Assembly (NCBI GenBank): GCA_963666505.2
Contig: CAXXXL010000001.1
Span: 496,001 to 560,000, forward strand
Reading direction: 5' to 3'
DNA: 64,000 nucleotides
Source of the DNA: JABGQS01 sp963666505
GTDB lineage: Bacteria; Bacillota; Clostridia; Christensenellales; SZUA-584
The translations under genes were made by a program, and so were the position numbers. Position 1 is the stretch's first letter. Every line of letters begins with the position of its first letter. Positions 44,540 to 50,778 of this stretch are shown one piece after another. A model generated the notes under the pieces. It searched no databases. It worked only from the letters and a program-made list of their open reading frames with translations, and was not told the DNA's origin.

Positions 44540-46055
44540 GAGCCGCAGGGTACAACTGTCTGAAGAGTATAAGATTATTGCAATTGATGATGAGCAGGGT
44601 ATACTCGACAGTATACAATCTTTGCTTAACCGCAACGGGTATATGTGTGTCGGCTTTACGGACCCAATGGACGGGCTTGAAGAGATTCGGAACAATCATT
44701 ACGACCTCTTGATACTCGACTATTTCATGCAGCCTATACACGGGGAGCAGGTCGTCGAAGAGATCAGGAAAACCAACACCGATCTATATATACTGCTGCT
44801 GACAGGTCATAAGGACTTAGCACCGCCTATAAGCACTATAAAATCGCTGGATATTCAGGCTTATTGCGAGAAGAGCGACCGACTCGACCAGCTTCAGCTA
44901 TTGATAGAATCCGGAATAAAATCAATATCACAGATGAGGACAATACAGCAGTTCAGGGACGGGCTGCAGAGTATACTCGGAGCTGTACCGAGGATATATC
45001 AGCTGCAGCCGATAGGCAACATTTTGGAAGAGATATTAATGCAGCTGCTTCCAATGGTGAAGAGCGAAGATGCGTTCATACTTGTTGATGATATCCCGGG
45101 GATAGAGCAGTCTGCCGATTTCGGCGCTAAAAAGAGTATATACAGAGGGATCGGCGATTACGATGTCGATATTGAAGAGTTTATGGAACTGCTTGACCCG
45201 GAGCTTATGGAATCTATAGGTGTGGCAAGGACTACGATGGAGATCGTCAAGCGGTCGGACGGCATAATCTTCCCGCTTTGGGACGAGACTAATGCATCGA
45301 TAGGCGCTATATATGTGAACAGCATAGACGCTGACGAGGGCATAAAGCTGCTTCAGATATACGCAAGGCAGGTTGCTTCTTCGATAAGCAACGCATTCCT
45401 GCACTCACTTGTCAACACCAAGAACGAAGAGCTTAACAATACATATGCACAGCTCAAGATTCGGTATATGGATACTATAGAAGTGCTCAGGCTGGCTGTT
45501 GATGCCAAGGATGAATATACACGTGGGCACAGCGACAGGGTAGCATATTATGCAAGCAAGATAGGCGAAAAGTTCGAGCTGCCGAACAAAGACTTGGAGA
45601 AACTGAGAATAGCGGGTATATTCCATGACATTGGCAAGATTGGAACGGCAGACGATATATTGCTTAAGAATCAGAAATTGGAGAAGGGCGAATATGAAGA
45701 GGTCAAACGGCATCCGATAAAGGGCGCAATGATACTCTCGGCGGTTTCGATGTTTCAAGATATCGTGCCGATAGTAAGGCATCACCATGAGTATTACAAT
45801 GGCAAGGGATATCCAGACGGAATAAAGGGAGAGAACATAGAGTTTTTCGCAAGGATTATCTCTGTTGCAGACGCATTCGATGCCATGATGAGCGACAGGC
45901 ACTACAGGAGAAGACTGTCATTGATCGAGACGAAGAAGCAGTTGAGCCAGGGAGCCGGATCGCAGTTTGACGCCAAAGTAGTTGATGCTTTCATGGTCGT
46001 GCTTGATACCGATGAAGAGGTAAGGGAGAAGCTCAACCTTAAACCTGGCGAATAA
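44532..46055 (+). CDS. Response regulator with HD-GYP c-di-GMP phosphodiesterase domain
   Basis: A 507-residue protein. The receiver (about 12-135) has DDE at 19-21, phospho-acceptor Asp63 in LLILDYFM, LLTGH and the Lys in CEKSD. A GAF-like middle (about 155-290) follows. The C-terminal HD-GYP domain (about 310-500) has HSDRVAYYAS, FHDIGKIGTAD (His365-Asp366), HHHEYYNGKGYPDG and DAFDAMMSDRHYR. All residues needed for c-di-GMP hydrolysis seem present. As the partner of the 7TM kinase, it should turn the kinase signal into lower c-di-GMP rather than into transcription. It is the last gene of the NRPS unit. Confidence 0.92.
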   Translation: MRKSRRVQLSEEYKIIAIDDEQGILDSIQSLLNRNGYMCVGFTDPMDGLEEIRNNHYDLLILDYFMQPIHGEQVVEEIRKTNTDLYILLLTGHKDLAPPISTIKSLDIQAYCEKSDRLDQLQLLIESGIKSISQMRTIQQFRDGLQSILGAVPRIYQLQPIGNILEEILMQLLPMVKSEDAFILVDDIPGIEQSADFGAKKSIYRGIGDYDVDIEEFMELLDPELMESIGVARTTMEIVKRSDGIIFPLWDETNASIGAIYVNSIDADEGIKLLQIYARQVASSISNAFLHSLVNTKNEELNNTYAQLKIRYMDTIEVLRLAVDAKDEYTRGHSDRVAYYASKIGEKFELPNKDLEKLRIAGIFHDIGKIGTADDILLKNQKLEKGEYEEVKRHPIKGAMILSAVSMFQDIVPIVRHHHEYYNGKGYPDGIKGENIEFFARIISVADAFDAMMSDRHYRRRLSLIETKKQLSQGAGSQFDAKVVDAFMVVLDTDEEVREKLNLKPGE

Positions 46056-46072
46056 ATTATTTAAAGAATCTA

Positions 46073-46101
46073 AAGCCTCTAGCAGCATCAGAGGCTTTTT
46101 T
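46073..46101 (+). terminator. Terminator of the NRPS locus
   Basis: Perfect 8-bp stem AAGCCTCT / AGAGGCTT (46073-46080, 46090-46097) plus six T. Confidence 0.85.
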
Positions 46102-46164
46102 GCTGCATTTTTTTAGCAATATGTTTATTCAGGTGGTATAATCGTAACAGAAGGAAGTGATATC

Positions 46165-47550
46165 ATGGCTATTAAAAAAACGTATGTTGTTCCTCATCCG
46201 CCGCTTATTGTACCGCAGGTGGGAAGAGGGCAGGAAAAACGCATACAGAAAACTATAGATGCTTATGAAGATATAGCAAAACGCATTGTCGATGAAAAAC
46301 CGGAGACAATCGTGGTAATAACGCCGCATTCGGTTATGTACGGTGATTATATTCACATTTCACCGGGGATTGGCGCAAGTGGAGATTTCTGCTGTTTCGG
46401 CGCTAAGCAGGAGAGCTTTTACAAGGATTACGACACGAGATTCGTTAGCGAGCTTTCAGGTCAGGCAGCGGCTGAAGAGATTCCCGCCGGAACGCTGGGC
46501 GAGAGGAACGCTGCGCTTGACCACGCAACGATGGTGCCTCTGTATTTCATTGACAAGTATTACACGGGCTATAAGCTGGTTAGGATCGGTCTTTCGGGGC
46601 TGCCGTATATCGACCATTACAGGCTGGGGCAGTGTATAGAAAGAGCCGCTGATGAGCTTGGCAGGAAGGTCGTAATCGTAGCCAGCGGGGATCTTTCCCA
46701 CAGACTGACCAGTGACGGACCGTATGAGTATGCGCCGGAAGGGCCGCAGTTTGATAAACAAGTTACCGATGCGCTTAAAAAAGCGGATTTTCTTGGGCTG
46801 ATGCAGATGGACGAAAGCTTCTGTGAAGCTGCCGGGGAATGCGGTCTTAGAAGTTTTATAATGATGGCTGGTGCACTGGACGGCAAAAACGTGAAGACGG
46901 ATTTTCTTTCGTATGAAGGGCCGTTCGGCGTTGGCTATGCTGTTTGTGAGTATACCGCAGACGGAACAGATGAAACAAGGCATTTCGGTGACGAGTATGA
47001 AAAGCATCTAAAGCTGCAGCTTTCGCAGATTAAAGATGATGAAGACGAGTATGTAAAGCTTGCCCGTGAAACGCTGGAGACTTACGTTAAACAGCGCAGG
47101 TATATTGAAGTGCCGGCAGATGCCTCGGCGGAGCTTACCGGTATGAGAGCCGGGGTGTTCGTGTCGCTGAAAATGCACGGCAGGCTGCGTGGATGCATTG
47201 GAACCATAAGCCCGACCAAGGACTGTGTTGCGCAGGAGATAATAGCCAATGCAGTCAGCGCAGGAACAGGCGACCCGAGATTCGACCCTGTAAGCGAGGA
47301 AGAGCTTGGCGAGCTTGTGTACAGCGTTGATGTGCTGGGCGAACCGGAGGATATATCCAGCAAGGAAGAGCTGGACGTTGTGAAATACGGCGTGATAGTA
47401 AGCAAAGGTTATAAGAGGGGGCTGCTGCTTCCGAACCTGGAAGGTGTTGATACCGTTGACAGGCAGGTCGAGATCGCGCTGCAAAAGGCAGGTATTGCGC
47501 CGGATGCAAAATATCAGATGCAAAGATTTGAAGTGGTGAGGCACAAATGA
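46165..47550 (+). CDS. AmmeMemoRadiSam B/A fusion (MEMO1-like + AMMECR1)
   Basis: A 461-residue two-domain protein. The N-terminal part (about 1-265) is a MEMO/class III extradiol dioxygenase-like domain (YVVPHPPLIVPQVGRG, VVITPHSVMYGDY, LDHATMVPLYF, VVIVASGDLSHRL). The C-terminal part (about 285-460) is AMMECR1 (GVFVSLKMHGRLRGCIGTI, GDPRFDPVSEEEL, GLLLPNLEGVDT). In many organisms these are separate proteins that co-occur with a radical SAM enzyme, which is the next gene here and overlaps by 4 bases. The biochemical role of the trio is not settled. Confidence 0.9.
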   Translation: MAIKKTYVVPHPPLIVPQVGRGQEKRIQKTIDAYEDIAKRIVDEKPETIVVITPHSVMYGDYIHISPGIGASGDFCCFGAKQESFYKDYDTRFVSELSGQAAAEEIPAGTLGERNAALDHATMVPLYFIDKYYTGYKLVRIGLSGLPYIDHYRLGQCIERAADELGRKVVIVASGDLSHRLTSDGPYEYAPEGPQFDKQVTDALKKADFLGLMQMDESFCEAAGECGLRSFIMMAGALDGKNVKTDFLSYEGPFGVGYAVCEYTADGTDETRHFGDEYEKHLKLQLSQIKDDEDEYVKLARETLETYVKQRRYIEVPADASAELTGMRAGVFVSLKMHGRLRGCIGTISPTKDCVAQEIIANAVSAGTGDPRFDPVSEEELGELVYSVDVLGEPEDISSKEELDVVKYGVIVSKGYKRGLLLPNLEGVDTVDRQVEIALQKAGIAPDAKYQMQRFEVVRHK

Positions 47551-48371
47551 AAGCAAAATGCGGGATATGCCCAAGGGGCTGCGAGCTGGATGAAGGGCAG
47601 ACGGGTTTTTGCAGGGCCCGCAGCTGCAGGGATGGCAGGGTAGTCTCTGACAGTTATGGAAGACTGACATCTATAGCGCTTGATCCTATCGAAAAAAAAC
47701 CGCTGAGGAGGTTTTACCCCGGCAGCTATATACTTTCTGTGGGCAGCTTTGGCTGCAATCTGCGGTGTTCGTTTTGCCAGAACCATCGTATTTCCATGTG
47801 CGGCTCTGATATAGATACTGTGTATTTAAGCCCGGAAGAGCTGGTGGAAAAGTCATGCGGGCTTGCAGGTGACGGGAATATAGGCATTGCTTTTACTTAT
47901 AATGAGCCGCTGATAGGGTTCGAATATATACTTGACTGTGCGAAACTTGCAAAACAGAAGGGGCAAAAAATAGTGCTGGTGACAAACGGTTACGTGAACA
48001 AAGAGCCGCTTGGAGAACTGCTGCCGTTCGTTGATGCGATGAACATAGACCTAAAGGCTTTTGACGATAAGTTCTATAGAGAAATCGGCGGAGATTTGGA
48101 AACTGTGAAAAGAACGATAGAGGCATCAGCAAAAAGTGTACACGTTGAAATAACGACGCTTGTCATACCGGGGATGAATGACAGTGAAGAAGAAACAGAG
48201 CGCATGGCAAGCTGGATTGCAGGGATAGACAAAAAGATCCCGCTGCATATTTCGAGGTTTTTCCCGCAGTACAGGATGACAGACAGACCGCCAACTGCGA
48301 TTAAAGAAATATATTCTCTGGCAAAGACTGCAAGACAGCACCTTGAATTTGTTTATGAAGGAAACTGCTGA
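47547..48371 (+). CDS. amrS: AmmeMemoRadiSam system radical SAM enzyme
   Basis: A 274-residue radical SAM enzyme related to pyruvate formate-lyase activating enzymes. The cluster motif is FGCNLRCSFCQNH (CxxxCxxC, about residues 71-83). An N-terminal Cys pair (CGICPRGCELDEGQTG) precedes it. FTYNEPLIGFEY and VTNGYVNKEPL fit the family. It overlaps the MEMO/AMMECR1 gene (ATGA) and so is surely co-translated. Its substrate is unknown. Confidence 0.93.
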   Translation: MKAKCGICPRGCELDEGQTGFCRARSCRDGRVVSDSYGRLTSIALDPIEKKPLRRFYPGSYILSVGSFGCNLRCSFCQNHRISMCGSDIDTVYLSPEELVEKSCGLAGDGNIGIAFTYNEPLIGFEYILDCAKLAKQKGQKIVLVTNGYVNKEPLGELLPFVDAMNIDLKAFDDKFYREIGGDLETVKRTIEASAKSVHVEITTLVIPGMNDSEEETERMASWIAGIDKKIPLHISRFFPQYRMTDRPPTAIKEIYSLAKTARQHLEFVYEGNC

Positions 48372-48383
48372 TAAGCGGAATTT

Positions 48384-48439
48384 CTGCCAAATATCTGCCA
48401 CAATTACTTTAAATATCGTTCATATTTGCATGATAGACT
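48384..48439 (+). promoter_or_regulatory. CTGCCA direct-repeat promoter, copy C
   Basis: Plus strand: CTGCCA at offsets 1 and 12 (48384 and 48395), TCATATTT at 37-44, TAGACT (-10) at 51-56. Element order and every spacing equal copies A and B at 24.7 and 25.2 kb. No usual -35 box. It lies between amrS and the polyferredoxin gene and so drives that operon. Confidence 0.75.
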
Positions 48440-48480
48440 TATATTTAAGCAATAAAGTCAAACTTTATAGGAGTAATTTA

Positions 48481-49320
48481 ATGAAATCTAAACATATCAG
48501 ACTGGCGGCGCAGATCTTTTTTTTCGTTTTCGTGGGAGCCATAACGGTGAATAACACGCTTGCTGAGTCGGGCGGAGGGTTTTCGTTTTTCTCCAGCGCA
48601 AGTCTTCATGCTATTTGCCCTTTCGGAGCGGTAGAGACATTCGCATCGCTGGTGACAGGCGCTGGACTTATAAGACAGCTGCATGCCTCGGTAATGGTGC
48701 TGGGAGCAGTGGTGCTTATATTAACTTTGCTGCTTGGGCCCGTATTCTGCAGCCATATTTGTCCGCTGGGTTCAATACAGGAGTGGTTTGGCAAACTGGG
48801 AAGAAAGATATTCAAGAAACGCTACAATAAATTCATCCCGAAGGAAGTGCATGCAGTGCTCAAATACTTAAGGTATGTTGTGCTGGCGCTTATAGTGTGG
48901 CAGACATACCAGTCGGCAACACTTTTGTTTGCAAACGTAGATCCTTATTATGCACTGTATCATTTCTGGATGGGCGGTGCAACGATTGCTGCGATATCCA
49001 TACTGGCAGCAACGTTGCTGCTTTCGCTGTTCGTGGAGCGTCCGTGGTGTAAATATGCGTGTCCGTACGGAGGACTGTTGGGACTGATATCCAAGATAAG
49101 CATATTCAAGATAAGGCGAGAGGACACAAGCTGCATAGCATGCGGAAAATGCGATGACGTGTGCCCGATGCTGATTGATGTATCGGCAAAAAGAAAAGTG
49201 AGCGACACGCTTTGCAACAGGTGCATGAAGTGCACGACACAGGAGGGAGGATGCCCCGTTGGTGAAACGTGCTATAACGGCATCCCTAAACTGAAAAAAA
49301 GCAAGGAGGCGCAGCAATGA
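48481..49320 (+). CDS. NapH/CcoG-like membrane polyferredoxin
   Basis: A 279-residue membrane iron-sulfur protein. About four or five transmembrane helices carry Cys motifs HAICPFGAVE, VFCSHICPLGS and CKYACPYGG. Two 4Fe-4S ferredoxin-type sites follow (CIACGKCDDVCP and CNRCMKC...CPVGETC). Such proteins pass electrons across or along the membrane. I start at ATG 48481 behind TAGGAG; an open frame further upstream runs through the promoter. Its stop overlaps the next start (ATGA). Confidence 0.9.
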   Translation: MKSKHIRLAAQIFFFVFVGAITVNNTLAESGGGFSFFSSASLHAICPFGAVETFASLVTGAGLIRQLHASVMVLGAVVLILTLLLGPVFCSHICPLGSIQEWFGKLGRKIFKKRYNKFIPKEVHAVLKYLRYVVLALIVWQTYQSATLLFANVDPYYALYHFWMGGATIAAISILAATLLLSLFVERPWCKYACPYGGLLGLISKISIFKIRREDTSCIACGKCDDVCPMLIDVSAKRKVSDTLCNRCMKCTTQEGGCPVGETCYNGIPKLKKSKEAQQ

Positions 49321-49697
49321 AACACTTAAAGCCGGTTTATATATCAATACTGACTCTTATAATATTCGCTGGCGCCCTGCTTGCAGGAATGCAGACCGAC
49401 TGGTGGCAAACAGAAGGAAGAAGTACGCCTCTTGGTGAAACAGGCGGTAGAAGAAGCGAAAGTGAGAGCGTAGAAGAGACTGGGGAAATGGAAGAAGATC
49501 ATGTTACATCAAGCGTAGCCGGGAGTACTACTGTGGCAGATGCAGTGAGCCTTGGGCTAACGTATGAGCAGCTTAGTGAGGTTCTTGAAGGAGAGATATC
49601 GCAGGCTGATGACGGCATGAAAATAAAGGATATTGTATCGCAGAGAGGTTTGCAGTTTGGTGTTGTCAAAGACGAACTGAATTCTCTGCTGGATTGA
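49317..49697 (+). CDS. Membrane-anchored small protein of the polyferredoxin operon
   Basis: A 126-residue protein. It has an N-terminal transmembrane anchor (about 7-25, YISILTLIIFAGALLAGM), an acidic Ser/Glu linker, and a C-terminal helical domain of about 55 residues (TTVADAVSLGLTYEQLSEVL ... VVKDELNSLL). Small helical domains of this look accompany membrane redox proteins in other genomes (recollection, not certain). The start overlaps the polyferredoxin stop, so they are co-translated. Exact function unknown. Confidence 0.75.
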   Translation: MKHLKPVYISILTLIIFAGALLAGMQTDWWQTEGRSTPLGETGGRRSESESVEETGEMEEDHVTSSVAGSTTVADAVSLGLTYEQLSEVLEGEISQADDGMKIKDIVSQRGLQFGVVKDELNSLLD

Positions 49698-49725
49698 TAT
49701 GATAAATATGAATGAGGTGATAAAA

Positions 49726-50352
49726 ATGAAAAGGAATATTATTATAATGGCAACAGCGCTGATGCTGGCTATGCTCGTGTTTGCTGGCTGTGCGGCAAAC
49801 AGCGAAATAATGCAGGATAGCAGTGAAGCGGCAGACGAAGCAATAGCGGAAGACGTTTTAGGCAGCGAGGATATGCAGACAGAGCAGGAAGATGGATTCG
49901 GAGCGCTGGCAGCGCTTGAAAAGGACGGTCTAACAATAGAGCAGATGCTCGTTTATGCTATTCAGGATGAGTACATGGCCAGGCAGGAGTATGAATCTAT
50001 TATGGATGAGTTCGGAGAGCAAAGACCGTTCAGCAATATAATTAATGCCGAAGTTACACACATACAGTGGCTAAAAGAGCTTTTTGATAAATATGGATAC
50101 AGTATCCCGGAAGATACTGCTGCGCAGTACGTTGTGCTCCCCGCAAGCATAGAAGAGGCGATGGAGGTTGGTGTTCAGGCAGAGATAAACAATATCGCTA
50201 TGTATGAGAAGTTTATGGAAGAAGACTTGCCGGATGATATCATGGATGTTTTCATAGAGCTTCGTGACGCATCTCAGAACCATCTTGCGGCCTTTGAAAA
50301 GGGGCCAAGGGGCGGCGGCAACGGAGCCGGCAGCGGCGGACAGCAAAATTAG
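49726..50352 (+). CDS. Ferritin-like (DUF2202-type) lipoprotein with Gly-rich tail
   Basis: A 208-residue lipoprotein. The lipobox VFAGC gives Cys at residue 21. An acidic linker leads to a four-helix ferritin-like domain (about 65-195) with di-iron-type ligands: QDEYMARQEYE, AEVTHIQWL (ExxH), EINNIAMYE and a final ELRDASQNHL with His. The C-terminus is GGGNGAGSGG, strikingly like the tail of the exported repeat protein at 24012. ATG 49726 has GAGGTG upstream. The neighbouring polyferredoxin suggests an extracytoplasmic iron or redox role. Confidence 0.85.
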   Translation: MKRNIIIMATALMLAMLVFAGCAANSEIMQDSSEAADEAIAEDVLGSEDMQTEQEDGFGALAALEKDGLTIEQMLVYAIQDEYMARQEYESIMDEFGEQRPFSNIINAEVTHIQWLKELFDKYGYSIPEDTAAQYVVLPASIEEAMEVGVQAEINNIAMYEKFMEEDLPDDIMDVFIELRDASQNHLAAFEKGPRGGGNGAGSGGQQN

Positions 50353-50379
50353 AAAAGCAGATTTTAATACAGCAGCTTG

Positions 50380-50407
50380 GCGCTCTTTTAAAAAAGAGCG
50401 CTTTTTT
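50380..50407 (+). terminator. Terminator of the polyferredoxin operon
   Basis: Perfect 10-bp stem (50380-50389 with 50392-50401) plus six T. Confidence 0.85.
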
Positions 50408-50415
50408 GCACTAAC

Positions 50416-50444
50416 TTGACAAGGCGGCGAAGCTCTTATAGTAT
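50416..50444 (+). promoter_or_regulatory. Promoter of a structured RNA
   Basis: Perfect TTGACA (50416-50421), 17-base spacer and TAGTAT (50439-50444). The predicted start is near 50451. No open frame with a ribosome site follows. Confidence 0.7.
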
Positions 50445-50451
50445 ATTATAT

Positions 50452-50657
50452 GAAAATCTCAGCGTGGAGAAAGCCGGAGGGAAAAGCTTTTAAGAGCGAA
50501 AACCCGGCTGAAAAACGAGCTTTAGAACTGCGGTTTGTTAAAGGTCTATTAAAGAGATAATTTTTATGCCGGCTTTGCGGCATGAAACAAGCTGTTAATT
50601 ACGGACTTTAGGGCACTCTGACTCTAAAAGTGAAAAGGGGGTGCTTTTTTATTTTTT
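50452..50657 (+). ncRNA. Candidate structured non-coding RNA
   Basis: About 200 bases without a coding frame, between a strong promoter and a terminator. Stems by eye: AGCCGG/CCGGCT (50472-50477, 50504-50509) around an inner GCTTT/AGAGC hairpin; CTTTA/TAAAG with inner AAC/GTT (50520-50543); a 10-bp hairpin 50562-50571 with 50578-50587 (one G-U pair); and GCACTC/GGGTGC (50613-50618, 50639-50644) followed by T6 and a second T run. GAAAA/GAAAAC internal loops look like tertiary contact sites. I cannot match it to 6S, SRP, tmRNA, RNase P or a common riboswitch. The downstream otsA-type gene has its own promoter, so this may be an independent RNA or a leader. Confidence 0.6.
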
Positions 50658-50705
50658 CTGAGGAGAACAAAAAGTGAATTAAAAGAAAACGATTGAGCTT
50701 TAAAG

Positions 50706-50734
50706 TTGAGAAATAATGGGAACAAAGCTATAAT
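50706..50734 (+). promoter_or_regulatory. Promoter of the trehalose operon
   Basis: TTGAGA (50706-50711), 17-base spacer, perfect TATAAT (50729-50734). Confidence 0.75.
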
Positions 50735-50778
50735 AGGTTATATACTTTATGGCACATAAGCGGAAAAAGGAGAATACA

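Noticed and set aside
47915..47930. GGGTTCGAAT, like a tRNA T-loop
   Set aside because: It lies inside the radical SAM gene and no acceptor or anticodon stem surrounds it.
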